From NCBI GenBank assembly GCA_022592445.1, contig JABYQR010000040.1, positions 62,001 to 126,000 on the forward strand: a stretch of 64,000 nucleotides of DNA, read 5' to 3'. The stretch is from Cytidiella melzeri (Eukaryota > Basidiomycota > Agaricomycetes > Polyporales > Irpicaceae). The notes beneath the pieces were generated by a model. The model was not told the DNA's origin. It ran no database searches and saw only the letters and a program-made list of their open reading frames with translations. The translations under genes and the position numbers were made by a program. How positions within the stretch are numbered: the first letter of the stretch is position 1; each line of letters starts with the position of its first letter. Positions 35,531-46,352 of this stretch are shown here, piece after piece.

Positions 35531-37173
35531 GCAGACTTGTGAGGTGGAACTGAAGTGATCCTGTCAACTAGGTCGCGAGGCAGGGGACGTACGTTCAAGC
35601 GATAAAGATTATTGTCGTTCAGTTGCCCGGTGATTACTACGCATCCATTGAAGGTCAAGGACAAGTTGCCGTTGTTTGTCGTTGATCCTACTCCACGGCG
35701 TTCAAGGCATCCTTGAGATATAAGATTCATCCGTGCGCCTGGAACATGTAGGACGTCAGACAATTTGATGGTGCCTGTTACGCCATTGACCTCGGTTTTG
35801 AGGTACACATCGCCGACTCCAACCGCAGATGTGGTTAGTCCGGACCTGAATCCTCGGACAGTAAGAGCGTTGATGGTACGGTATGTCTTGAACACGGAGC
35901 GGTCAAAGAATATGTGCCGGTTTGCCCCAGAATCGTGGTAAACAGAGTTAGATTTATCAGATTCGTCCGTCAGTGCTGCGTTGTGGCACTTGATGCTGTA
36001 TATCGGGTCGTCGTTGGCAGTGACGTTGAACGCGTAGACGCTGTCCTGAGACAGTATTACCGCGGCATTGGCGTCTACCGTGGTGTTGCTCGCGGTTGTG
36101 TCGGTTGTGTCGGCTGAGTTTACCACTGTATTCGCACTAGGGGCGTCTTTCTTTGTGAATCTCTTGGATATATTTCGAGACTTTGTTCGTTGGGCACGTG
36201 GAAGGTGAATATCTCTGCGGAATCTCCACCACTCAGGGTATTGTCCGCATTTTCCTCCACCATATGCCAAACAGTCCTTCGATAAATGTCCTCGCGGGCT
36301 GTCGCACTCCGGGTTATCGCACCATTCAGTTGCTCGCTTAGATTTGGAACCGTCCGCTTGGCTCGCTATCGCGGCCGAGACTGCAGGGCGTTTCCGATAT
36401 ATCCCCGCGGTCTCATAGATCTGCGCGATAACCTCAGAATCATTCTTAGTTTGCGCCCAGTCCTCCTCCTTGATGAGTTCGATGACTTTGGATGAGGACA
36501 TGGGTTTTCCAGCGGCGTATGCTTCGGCCATGTCGCTGTGGAGCGAACGAGAGAACATTCGCCAGCTATCATTGGTTGGGATGAGATCCGCGATGGTAGT
36601 GGCGAAATTGATATCAGAGAGTCGACCTGGATCTTGATCGCAGAGATCTGAATAGATAGTTCGGATCCTGTCGACCCATTTGCTAACAATCATTTCTTCT
36701 TTGCACGTGAAACTCATGAGTTTCTGATGCAACGAGGCAGCACGGAGGTTGTTGATTGGTCGGTATTCAGTCCGAAGAATTCTCCACGCTTCTCTCGCAG
36801 TTCTAGTACGTCCAATCAAATGAATCTTCGCGCGAGGAATCGCTTCGAGTAGTAGCGCGATTGTATTCATGTTTGCGTCGTACCATGGCTCGGCCTCCTT
36901 CACCGCTTCTTCCACTGCATCCTCGTTCCCCCTTCTAATCCCTCTAATGATTTCTCCTGTCTCTGGATGTTCCACTTCTTCTTCGTATGTCTTTCGAAGT
37001 TTAGGTACGTTGGGCGGAATGGATTCGGTTCCCTCAATATATTTCCAGAGGTGCATCGCCCTTAATTTCGCTTCGACTTGCATGATCCAAGTTCCGTATG
37101 AGTTGACGTTGCCATCATCTTCGAGCTTAGGAAGCTTGCCCTTAGATGTATCGGTGTTGGGTAGATTTGACAT
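35446..37173 (-). CDS. Copia gag and protease
   Basis: The start is MSNLPNTDTSKGKLPKLEDD at 37173, 105 bp inside the 5' LTR. The frame is also open upstream into the LTR, but this Met follows the primer site and fits the family. The gag core has WRILRTEYRPINNLRAASLH and FSRSLHSDMAEAYAAGKPM. The zinc knuckle is of variant spacing, WCDNPECDSPRGHLSKDC (C-x4-C-x5-H-x4-C), followed by AYGGGKCGQYPEWW, which is typical of Agaricomycete Copia elements. The aspartic protease motif is HDSGANRHIF. The frame ends at TAG 35446-35448, out of phase with integrase. Confidence 0.92.
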   Translation of the reverse strand: MSNLPNTDTSKGKLPKLEDDGNVNSYGTWIMQVEAKLRAMHLWKYIEGTESIPPNVPKLRKTYEEEVEHPETGEIIRGIRRGNEDAVEEAVKEAEPWYDANMNTIALLLEAIPRAKIHLIGRTRTAREAWRILRTEYRPINNLRAASLHQKLMSFTCKEEMIVSKWVDRIRTIYSDLCDQDPGRLSDINFATTIADLIPTNDSWRMFSRSLHSDMAEAYAAGKPMSSSKVIELIKEEDWAQTKNDSEVIAQIYETAGIYRKRPAVSAAIASQADGSKSKRATEWCDNPECDSPRGHLSKDCLAYGGGKCGQYPEWWRFRRDIHLPRAQRTKSRNISKRFTKKDAPSANTVVNSADTTDTTASNTTVDANAAVILSQDSVYAFNVTANDDPIYSIKCHNAALTDESDKSNSVYHDSGANRHIFFDRSVFKTYRTINALTVRGFRSGLTTSAVGVGDVYLKTEVNGVTGTIKLSDVLHVPGARMNLISQGCLERRGVGSTTNNGNLSLTFNGCVVITGQLNDNNLYRLNVRPLPRDLVDRITSVPPHKSAHLIDRISDALAATTSIRTVSPDFYTAY

Positions 37174-37263
37174 GTCGATGTATTGGCTGATAGGGGCGAG
37201 CGATGAATAGAATGATAGCGGAGATACTGGAGATTCCTGAAAGTCTGATGCTATTATGCGCAG

Positions 37264-37278
37264 ACGGGGCTCATAACC
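37264..37278 (-). other. Primer binding site (initiator tRNA-Met fragment)
   Basis: On the minus strand GGTTATGAGCCCCG starts at the base next to the 5' LTR. It is complementary to the anticodon arm of initiator tRNA-Met (GGGCUCAUAACC in eukaryotes). Copia-type elements use a cleaved 5' half of this tRNA as primer. Confidence 0.8.
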
Positions 37279-37516
37279 TGTCAAACAGAGGGTCTGGCAC
37301 AGGGTAAGCAAGAGATAAGATATTACAACGCATACGGCGTACCTGGCACAGGGTAAGCAAGAGATGCTGAACCCCTGTGCCTTTCGAGTCAATTTATACA
37401 AAATATTCGATCAGCGGGAATCCGTGTATAGTAACCCGACCGTCTCTCTGTGCTGATGCGCCTCCCGTTCCCACATCCGTCTCACTTCGTACCTCCACGC
37501 GTGTCACCAGTTGACA
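37279..37516 (-). repeat. 5' LTR of Copia element
   Basis: 238 bp, TGTCAA...TTGACA. The 23-bp internal direct repeat lies at 37294-37316 and 37343-37365. This LTR should hold the element's promoter. It may also now serve as 3' end for the sugar transporter transcript on the same strand. Confidence 0.96.
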
Positions 37517-37521
37517 TCTTC
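37517..37521. repeat. Target-site duplication, right copy
   Basis: TCTTC follows the CA end of the right LTR and matches 32293-32297. Confidence 0.9.
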
Positions 37522-37593
37522 CAAGCATGAGAGCAAATGCGTCAGGGTTTCACATGGTAGTGTTAGCTACGAATCGTTTGGTGATTCATCGGC

Positions 37594-39987
37594 TCACACC
37601 CTCGATGCTGCTGTATCCATCGAAGGGTCTCTACCTGCCCCGTTCTTGTTGAATCCTCCGCCTCCTCCATCGCGATTCAGCCCAACTTTCTCGATCCTCG
37701 CATCATCGCCACCTGCCGTCTTTGATTCAGCGGCCCCCGCGCGGTCCTGAGCAATCATATCGTCCCGATCAATAAACCCTTCAGGGCTCCATTTAGAAGA
37801 TGTCCATGGTTTGCAGGTGGGGTCGTTGTACATCTACAGTATACATTAGACTACGTTAAGGGAAGAGAGAGATAGAAAAACGCACCGCGTCAACGCTCTC
37901 AAGCGACAAGTCTGAAGACTCGTATAGGAAGATGTACACAATGACCGCGCCAGTTAGGTTACACGCTGCAAAGAGGTAACGGATCAAAGCATCAGCTGAT
38001 TTGACTTTATCTATACAGCGAGCCGAACACGCACCAGCAAACACAAATCCATATTTGAACTGGATAGCCTTGACTATAAAAGGTGTGAAAAAGGCAAGCA
38101 AGAAATTCCATAGCCAATTTGAGCCTGCGGCAAGGGAAGCTTGGTGAGAACGGGTGCGTGTCGGGAATGTTTCTCCGGTCAAGATCCAAATTCCTCTGCG
38201 ACCAAAGGGTAAGACTCATTTTGTTCGAGCTGCCGAAGTTACTCACGGTGCCCATGTCATGGCGTATCCGAAGATGAAAAGACATGCGGAGACAATCATC
38301 ACTGCAAACAAACGAAATGATCAGGCGCGGAACTGGAATAAAGGGACGAATTACGCACATGAACCAATACCCTTATGTGTAGTCGGGTCCTTAGCGGTTC
38401 CGGCGGCGGCGAACACGAATAGCCACATTGATTGCCACACTCCGCCAATAATCAGCGGCATTCGCCTGCCAAACTATCTCGCAAGAATACTTCAATAAGC
38501 ACATAAGCGGTCGAAGAGATAGATGACTAACGTGTTCCATGATATACAGTCCGCCGAACGTGCATACGAAGTTGACAGCGCCGAGAATGATTTGCGTGAC
38601 AAACGAATCCTGAATTCCGACAGATTGAAAGACTGTCGCACCATACTGTCCGCCATTCGAACCAGGATGAGAGATATTCGCTTCTGACGTAGGAAGAGAC
38701 ATACATAGAAGAAATAGTTGGCTCCCGTCAGTTGTTGGAACATTTGCAATGTCATCATCAAAAGCGTTCTGTATAGCTGCTTGCGCGCCGGCTTGAAGCA
38801 CTCGACGAAGCCCGCCTTGACTTGAGACTCGTACGCAATTGCACTTCGCATGTCTTCCAACTGTCACCAAATCAGACTTGTGAGTCCTGTAGCTAAACTG
38901 AGAATTCGTACCTCACGGTGAATATACTTGTCGCCGTCCACATCTTCCGTTCTCACACCCCTGGACCGTGCAAGTGATATCCTCGCCTCATCATATCTGC
39001 CATGCGCGGTAAGCCATCTCGGACTCTCTGGCATCGTCAAAATACCGAAGCCGAGGATTAGAGGCCACAGTATGCCGATGCCGACAAGAGTTCGCCAAGA
39101 TCCTGAGCCAGAAATGTTGCGGGTGCCGATACCGATGCAGTCTGCAAGTGGAAGATAAGGCAAGACTCGAAGGTGACGGAATACGGGCAACGACGTACAG
39201 GCAACGAGAATCCCAAACGTAATGAATAGCTGATATGTGGCTGTAAGTGTTCCTCTGATTTGTGGTGGGGCAGTTTCGGCTTGGTACTATGGAAACAAAT
39301 AATGCTGAATTCGTCAAGATTCAGATTCAGCACCAAATCACTCACCATTGGTACAGCGGCGCTGAGAGCACCAACACCGAGACCGCTAATGAGACGACCA
39401 ACGGCGAACTGTTGCCACGAGTGTGAAGTGGCGAGTTGTACAATGACGCCAACGATGAAAACGCCACATTCCACAGTCATCGCCCGACGACGGCCCAACC
39501 AATCTGCGACTCTACCTCCGATAAATGTAGTTGAGTGGATGAACATGGTCAAGAGGTGCAAGTGCCAACCTTGCGCCAAGAAGTGCACCGACGAGTGTGC
39601 CAATGGAAAGCAAGGCGACGATAAGACCTGCTCGCACATCGGTGAACGCACAAGTCGAGGAGTCCGTCGGGCTTGAGCATGTTGCGAAGCGCAAGAGAAA
39701 GTCCTTCATGAGCAGGATATCTGAGATTTGACCCGTATCATACTATGAGGAAGACATCAGATATGTCCTGGTGTCAACGCCAAAATGTGCTTACGCCGAA
39801 TATGAACTGCGATGGATATCAATATGGGCTGGGTGTCAACGAGTGGATGGGAGACTTACTCCACCCATTGATGCCATGAGCGCGAGCATAATGGCGGTAT
39901 AGCCTATAGGCACGCCATGTCTGCAGAAGAATAAACTATCAGGTACGGACAGAGCAGAGTGTGTACTGACGCGTAGAACAGTGCCAT
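37594..39987 (-). CDS. MFS sugar (hexose) transporter
   Basis: A proton-coupled sugar transporter of the plasma membrane, of the 12-helix fungal hexose type. Many short exons begin with MALFYA (ATG at 39987). Signature blocks in order are: HGVPIGYTAIMLALMASMGG, FIFGYDTGQISDILLM, RVADWLGRRRAM, GRLISGLGVGALSAAVPMYQ, QAETAPPQIRGTL, MPESPRWLTAHGRYDEA, LQMFQQLTGANYFFYYGATV, FGRRMPLIIGG, GETFPTRTRSHQASLAAGSN and WLWNFLLAFFTPFI. The C-terminal tail (MYNDPTCKPWTSSKWSPEG) is the usual ending, with a Gly/Asp-rich extension to a stop at 37594. A Copia element begins 77 bp beyond the stop, on the same strand. The gene itself is intact. Confidence 0.92.
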
Positions 39988-40027
39988 GACTTGCTGACCC
40001 TTGCTAGAGATTGTGTCTGTGGAAGCC

Positions 40028-40034
40028 TTATATA
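40028..40034 (-). promoter_or_regulatory. TATA box of hexose transporter gene
   Basis: TATATAA on the minus strand, about 41-47 bp upstream of the ATG at 39987. Confidence 0.5.
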
Positions 40035-42043
40035 GGATCCGAATTATCCACTGCGCCCTCCGAAGGACGATGTGGGTGAGAGATGTTGGAGTGAGCGGGA
40101 AGTAATAAACTCAAGCAGCAGGTAATTATATATGTGCCTCCGTGGGTAGCGAGACGCTTGTCTCCGCTCTCGATCGGGAAGATGACATCATACGGAGGGG
40201 TTTGCACGCCGCCAGCCAAGGCTCGGCAAAAGTTGGCCACCATTTCTACAGCACGGTTGCGAACTTGACAAACGAATTCTCAGGCTGCGCCTCTACATAG
40301 TGAGAAGAAGAAGGGGTTGAAGTTCCGAAAACCCGCTTTTAGATTTGTATGCTCACGATATACCAGGCTCGACGACAGAGATAATTGGCAGTGCGCCCGA
40401 AAAATGTGCAGGGCTGAGGATGTGCTCGGAGTTGATAGGTCGCCAGAGTTTGACGCTCCTTTGACGCCACAAAGACTGAGAAAGGAACAACCTCAGATGA
40501 ATCGGGATGCTTGGCGCTTCACACCCGTGATCGATCATTTTGGGTAATTTACATTTCAAAGTATCACAACTCCATTTCAATGAGTGGACGTGCGTCGGCA
40601 AAGCATCACTCGGGTCCGATATCACGGTCTTCTGCACTCCAGAAACCGCGAGCTCCAGGGAACGAAGATATCATGTTCAGATAGGACCTTCGTCATTTCA
40701 TTTCAAAGTCGTAGCGTCAGGGTAACTATTGTACTACAAGCTCACAGCTCATCAAAGCAGCTACTTCGACAACTAAACCCGAAAACATTTGTTCAAGGAA
40801 TGCACTCACACGACATCCACCACACGTGCCACCTTAGAGGCAGAGACTCGAGAACAGTCAGACGGCACAAATGTCCCGGAAGAGATGCACTCTCCATTCA
40901 ACAACCCCCCACACTCAACCCGGTTCCAACCCCGCAGGAAGCAGTATCCCGAGGCCCACAAGACAGCGTTAATATGAAGGACCCTGCGTAGCATCTGCCG
41001 AACCAATGCATCCAGGCGTAGCAAGGTATCCTCTGTCGCAATCCGTATGACGATTTGCATCGTTGATAGCGCAAATACAACACGAGCAGTGCGAAGCATT
41101 GGAGGCGCGGAGAGGAACAGCTTGATCCAGAGGTACACGTCGAGCCACGACGACTTGCCGATGAATATTGGGTCATGTCGCCGGGTACTGCTCCGACGAA
41201 ATGGATCCTACATTCAAGATGACGGAGTTGCTCGCAGAGGGGTAGCAACGAGAAAGTTACACCTAGGGTTTGTCGGTACCCTACTGGACAACGGCCAGCG
41301 TACCATTGGTTCTGCAAATGAGAGAGCGTTGCTTCGGTATGCAGGTGTCGTCGGGACTCGACATGATAGTCAATGACACAAATCATAAGGACGTCGTGAA
41401 TGTTCCATAGCACAAACACAGTGCTTTTGAGGGCACAGTCAACCCTGATACTCTGAGTGGTAGGATTAGAGCAATGTTGGCCTTCGTACTCTGCATCAGC
41501 AGGGGCACGAGTAGTATCGGTCAGTATAAACGATTAGTAGGATACAAACGCTCAACTTACTCATACGGCGCGTTTGTTGGCTATTGAGGTCCGACGAGCA
41601 GTACTGATCATGAGTCCAACAATGTTGTGTACGTTTACAAATTCTCCGGTTTTTGACGAGGCATAGTGCCTTGTGACGCGACGACATCGTGAACCAGAGG
41701 CTAGCATCCTCTAAACGAAGAAATGACGCTCGTTAGATATCTTCGTTCCATGGCGCGCGCCCGCTGCCGTCCACTTTGAGGAGGGATCTGTTTAATGTGC
41801 CAGCGATATTTTTGCGGTTTTCCTTCTTCTCTGAGTGCATATATACCGATGGACATATTGGGCAAAAAATGTTTGGCAAATCAATCTGGCGCCAGCCATA
41901 ATTGCAAAAGACGGTCTAGCCGGAGGTGAGTGTCAGAGTTCGGGATAAAACTTTTACTTGTTCAGCTCCGGTGCCCAGGCTAAGGAGAAAAATTAGCGTC
42001 CACGGCGCTGTTTCTGTACATCGTGACCACATACAAAGGGAGC
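40035..42043. other. Gene-poor interval
   Basis: About 2 kb without a gene I can name. Minus-strand open stretches at 40806-41138 and 40898-41419 include hydrophobic runs (for example LWIKLFLSAPPMLRTARVVF), which might belong to a decayed membrane protein gene. No family signature or exon chain could be established. Confidence 0.35.
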
Positions 42044-43264
42044 TCACATCAAGGCCTCCAGGTCAGACCTGTCCACCCTTTCCTCAACCCCTGCCTCTTC
42101 CGAAGGCACAAATTCAAATCCCATCTCCTCCAGCCCGCCCTGCCGGTGCGCGGATGATCTCGACACAACAAGATCAGAAGTAGGAGAGCGAAAAACTTCA
42201 TAACAGTCGAGTCCCTCGGCAAACGCAGCCTGGGCGACTAGTTTCAATTCTTGCCACAACGCCTATGCAGTAAAGAATTGTGTCAGAATTGATAAGGGGC
42301 CCGCATGCGCGTGAACGTACTGGGATCTGGAACCTGAATTGGCAACAAATTCGGAATGTGAGGTTGAAGGATGCATCGGGAACATTGGATAGGTCGAAAA
42401 GCACACCAGTTTGAACGTTAGGCAAGGCGTACGTGACCGTGATCTCACGGAGGGTTCGGCTGGTGGGCTTGAAGAGTGGTGGCCAATCTCCGAAATCGTG
42501 GTGAGGGTTTATGTAATGCAAATCGAGTCGTAAAGGGTCTAGTAGCTGCAGTGCACAATAATTATCAAGTATGTTTAGCATAAACGCGGGCAAATTGTTA
42601 CTTCAGGACGTACCTGCAGAAACGCAGCGCTCCGTTCGCGCCATTCTAAGCTGAGGTTCTCAACACATGGCATACACGCAGCGTTCTCCGGCGGTAAAAC
42701 TCCTTCCAAAGACATCTCTTTCACATCCGCATGTCTCAAGGCGTCCCACAGCGTAAGGCTTAGTCGACCCACATTGCACCCCTCGCCCTTGAACCGTACA
42801 ACCTGAAGTCGGATCGTCGACTTTTTCAACGTCTCCGCGAGGTATGCCTGAGCAGACGAAGGAAACGTAGGCACGTCTTCACCATACCCATAGTCCTCGA
42901 TGCACAATTCGCGCACAAAACGAGCCTTGGTTGCAAAGTGCGCGATACGTTCCAGCATAAGACGTTCGTCCCACTCTACCATTCCGGTCCGACAGCCGTT
43001 ACCAGCGGTTGAAGGAGGATATAGTGTGAGAGAAGGGCTATATTTCGCTCTGACCTTGGTTACGCGGAAGAGGAGGCGATAGCTAGAGAAAATCCAGTTG
43101 GAACAGATGTCATGCATATATTTGCAGGTTTGTGAGAGCGCCCATAAGTACTTGCAGGTTGGTTTACGAAGGTAGCCTTGGTGTCGTAGGTCTTCGCATA
43201 AAGCGACGTATTGACCAACGAGCTCCAGTAAGACGTCTAGAGGAAGTGTGATAAGTTGTACCAT
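42044..43264 (-). CDS. F-box-like protein
   Basis: F-box proteins act as substrate adaptors of SCF ubiquitin ligases. The N-terminus (LITLPLDVLLELVGQYVAL, then LWALSQTCKYMHDICSNWIF) has the usual F-box pattern. The rest has leucine-rich stretches as in basidiomycete F-box proteins (WDALRHADVKEMSLEGVLPP, VENLSLEWRERSAAFLQ). Exon 1 runs from 43264 to about 42,613. Exon 2 starts with LLDPLRLDLHYINPHHDFGD, and exon 3 (WQELKLVAQAAFAEGLDCYE) ends in an acidic tail with a stop at 42044. Both introns have GT-AG ends. Substrate unknown. Confidence 0.75.
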
Positions 43265-43772
43265 CGCACTGCCAGCAGTGATCCAGGGGGTATTGGGTCA
43301 AGAAGAGGGATGGACAACTCGTGGGCTTGTCTAAGAGTTAGTCATATTGGGAAGAAGCCGACATGCTGAGTTAGGGCGGTGATTCGGGGATCTCTGATCA
43401 TCCACAGGTCTAGGTTTGGCGAGGGATGGTAAACGCACCAATATTGAGGCTGTAGGGAAACGAGACTCAACCGCCGCATTCTCCTTTCTTGAAGACTTTT
43501 CGGACAAGCAACACTGGCTATCTGGAGAGTACAAAGCCATTTGTCCAACGTGAAGTTCTCTTCAATAGCACAAAGACTCAACGTCAGGGAGACGCTAGAC
43601 CACGGTGTCTCATACTCATTTCCAACACCAATTATACGTATTTACCTCTTGAATATCATGAAAAGATCGTGCAAATACCAGAAACGTCAGATAAAACACT
43701 ATTGTTAAACTCGTGCAATATTTTAGCGCATGGATAAATACAAAAACCAATGTGCGGTGCATACCTGGCCAA
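43265..43772. other. Intergenic
   Basis: Between the F-box-like gene start and the MAD1 3' end. Short open stretches only. Confidence 0.4.
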
Positions 43773-43802
43773 TAAGAGCAGCTCGATTAAGAGCAGCTCG
43801 AT
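43773..43802. repeat. 15-bp tandem repeat at the MAD1 stop codon
   Basis: TAAGAGCAGCTCGAT occurs twice in tandem and is followed by a partial third copy (TAAGAGCT). The MAD1 TAA (minus, 43802-43804) lies at the repeat edge. Confidence 0.85.
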
Positions 43803-46219
43803 TAAGAGCTTTGCTCATTCTTGCTCTTCTCGTAGCACTCCAAAGTGACGCTCGCCAGGAATCCTGGTATGCACTGCTCTTGCTCAACCCAGTAGTGCAT
43901 CAGCTGGGGTAAATCCTGAGGCCCTCCGTCGCCTCGAGCAACTAGCTGCATGCGCATATCGTCGTTCGGTCCAGCAGGTTGAAATACAAATGCGGCGTTC
44001 AGATCGAATTGCGAAGTGACGCGAACCTGACCGTTCGGATAGAATGCGAGCTTTACCCCCAGTATCGACGCGATAGCTTCCTTGAACTCCTCAGATTTCG
44101 CGGCGAAGACCTAGAACCAGCGTCAGTGACGGGGACCAGATGAGCAAACGACACATACCTGCTGCAGACGCATAAGCCGTTTCTCCTTCTGCTTCAGCGT
44201 GTCTTCCAGATCCTCCTTCTCGCGGGTCACGGCTTCCCAGCTTTCTCGAGGAACCAGGTCTTGATGCGAACCAGGATCAGAGACGACGCCACTATTCTCT
44301 AAGTCCCTGAGACGATTCAGTAACGCTTCATTCTCAGTCTTGAGTCGTTCCATGGCCGCTTGGCTGAGGTCTAGCCACTGCTGGGCGGGATTGTCGGCCA
44401 GAGAGAGGACGCGGACGCCAGGCGGAACATGTCTCCCGCCACCGATCTCGCCCTGCAGCTCAAATAGCGTTTGTTCAAGCTCTTCGATCTGTTCTAGGTG
44501 CTTCTCTGTCGCTGCTTCTGCTTTCAACAGAGCTGCAGTGAATATATGAGATGTTGTAAATCATGCGAAGTAATCTCTGTGGTACGTACCTTGTTCCGCC
44601 TTCGTTGTTGCGGATTTGGCAAGTTTAAGTTCATCCAGCAACTCTTGGCGAGGACGGCCACCACCCAGTGTTGATGGATCTCCGCCGAGATCCTTAATTT
44701 CAGCTTCCAGTTTATCGATAGTGGCCTTATAGTCGGTAACAAGAGCTTCCATACGCCGAACACTCTCAGATGTGGCGTCAACTGTCTTACTGCCTTCCTC
44801 AGAAGCCTCAGCTTCATAACTGGCCTGAGGTCTGGTCAACGGTTGCGAGAACAGAGAGGCGTGCGCATAGACTCACCAACATGTCCTTAAGATATCTAAC
44901 TTCCCTCTCTGACAATTGCATTCGGCGCATCTGACGGTCCGCCTGGCTCTTGAGAAGCTGTAACTCGGCTTTCGATTTTTCCAAAGCAATTTCTTCTTCA
45001 GAGATCCGGGCTTGGACATCGGCTAGCTCCTTGTCACGGCACAGTACCACAGCCACTGCTGTATCACGTTCTTCAGCAACTCGTGCTAGGTTGGCACGAA
45101 GCTCAGAAAGATTCTTTACGGCTGAGATCGGCATACTCTTGCTGGACGGTCTATGGAGGAAACTGTTGACATCTAATTCAGGTGCAAACACCACGAAACT
45201 TACGATTCTTCGGCCTCTTGTCTCGTAGCTTCCAGCTTGGCCTCTAGCATTGCCACTTGCTCCCGCGCTTCTTCTGCGCCTTGGGCCTTCATGCTTAATT
45301 CGCGGATCTGCTCCTTTAAAATCCCGACATCGGCCTGTCGCTTTCGAAGGGTCGTCAACTCCGCCTTCATCTTGGCGTTCTCGGACTCAATAACTCGAAG
45401 GTAATTGGCCTGCCTATGGAGCTCCTCGCTGACAAGTTTCCAGTTCTCGCTGTTCATAGCATGCTGCGCGACCTCATCTTGAACGACCGAAGACTCATGC
45501 AACTGGTTCTGTAATTCTTTGATAGTGTTGCTCCGAGACGCCGCGATGCCCTGGAACTCAACCAGCTCTTCCTTGATCATTTGAACCCGCCGCTCCAGCT
45601 CTATGATTTGGGATTCCTTCTTTGCATTAGCGTGATCCCAAGTTCTCCTCTGCGTGGAATACGTGTCTTGGAGCTCTGCGTATTGGGACTCCAGGTCTGC
45701 TACCTGGACCCGCAATGCACGGATGCTGCTGTCTGATTTGCGCTACGTTGACATTCCCAATATACTTCGCGTTCGATGACATGAAGGGGAGTAGTTTGCT
45801 CACCTTTTCTTCCTCTCGCTCCGTTCGTTCGTAATCCCTGCCTTCGCGCTCTTCCTTCTCTTTATCCGCAAGAGCATGCACATCTCCTCTCAGCCTGTCG
45901 ATCTCTATGTCCTTCTCTCGCAGCTTGATCTCCAGCTCCGACTTCGCAGTTTGAGCTGCAAGAAGCTGTCGCTCTAGCGATGCATGCGCCATGTGCGAGG
46001 TAAACACCTGTGTACGCTGCTTTCTCTTTGCTGTAGATAGCTGAGGGTCTGTCATACACGCAGGGGTCAGACGTTTGCTTTATTGACGCTGCCCCAGGAC
46101 AACGCACCGCGCTCGAGCTCAGCTGCCAAGGAGTCGCGTTTAGGAGCAGAGGACCTCAGCCAAGACGAGCTGAAGCTCGTTGACCTGTTGATTGGGGTAG
46201 CAAATTCATCTTGACTCAT
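43802..46219 (-). CDS. MAD1: Spindle assembly checkpoint protein Mad1
   Basis: Mad1 recruits Mad2 to unattached kinetochores and drives its conversion to the inhibitory form. The start is MSQDEFATPINRSTSF at 46219, joined through GAG CGC G|AC to DPQLSTAKRKQRTQVFTSHM. Almost the whole protein is coiled coil (LERQLLAAQTAKSELEIKLR, IIELERRVQMIKEELVEFQ, VIESENAKMKAELTTLRKRQ). The C-terminal globular domain is well preserved: KRLMRLQQVFAAKSEEFKEA, IASILGVKLAFYPNGQVRVT and SQFDLNAAFVFQPAG, ending CYEKSKNEQSS-stop. There are six or seven exons. It is divergent from the DUF262 gene, with only about 130 bp between start codons, so they probably share a promoter region. Confidence 0.9.
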
Positions 46220-46352
46220 TGATTTCGGGAAGAACGTGGTTTGGGATGGTTGTGGTAGCTGTTCGAGTTTCAGGCCACATCAGGCGCCTGCTCGAGTCGT
46301 TTTAGTTGTCTCTTGCCTTCATCACAACACCGCCATTGTTAGTCACTTTACC

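Larger units (their letters stand above)
32298..37516 (-). mobile_element. Ty1/Copia LTR retrotransposon, full length
   Basis: A 5,219-bp element in minus orientation. It has 238-bp LTRs beginning TGTCAA and ending TTGACA (a perfect 6-bp inverted terminus), a 5-bp target duplication (TCTTC), a primer binding site next to the right (5') LTR and a G-rich polypurine tract next to the left (3') LTR. The gene order is gag, protease, integrase, reverse transcriptase, RNase H, which is the Copia order. The two LTRs differ at one position (A at 32428, G at 37409), so the insertion is recent. The coding frame is interrupted by a frameshift near 35,470-35,530 and an in-frame TGA at 34706-34708. This copy is therefore probably non-autonomous unless these are sequencing errors or are bypassed. 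Confidence 0.97.

Noticed and set aside
40898..41419. 173-codon minus-strand frame with hydrophobic stretches
   Set aside because: The hydrophobic parts fall in different frames, and no known membrane family pattern or exon chain could be built.
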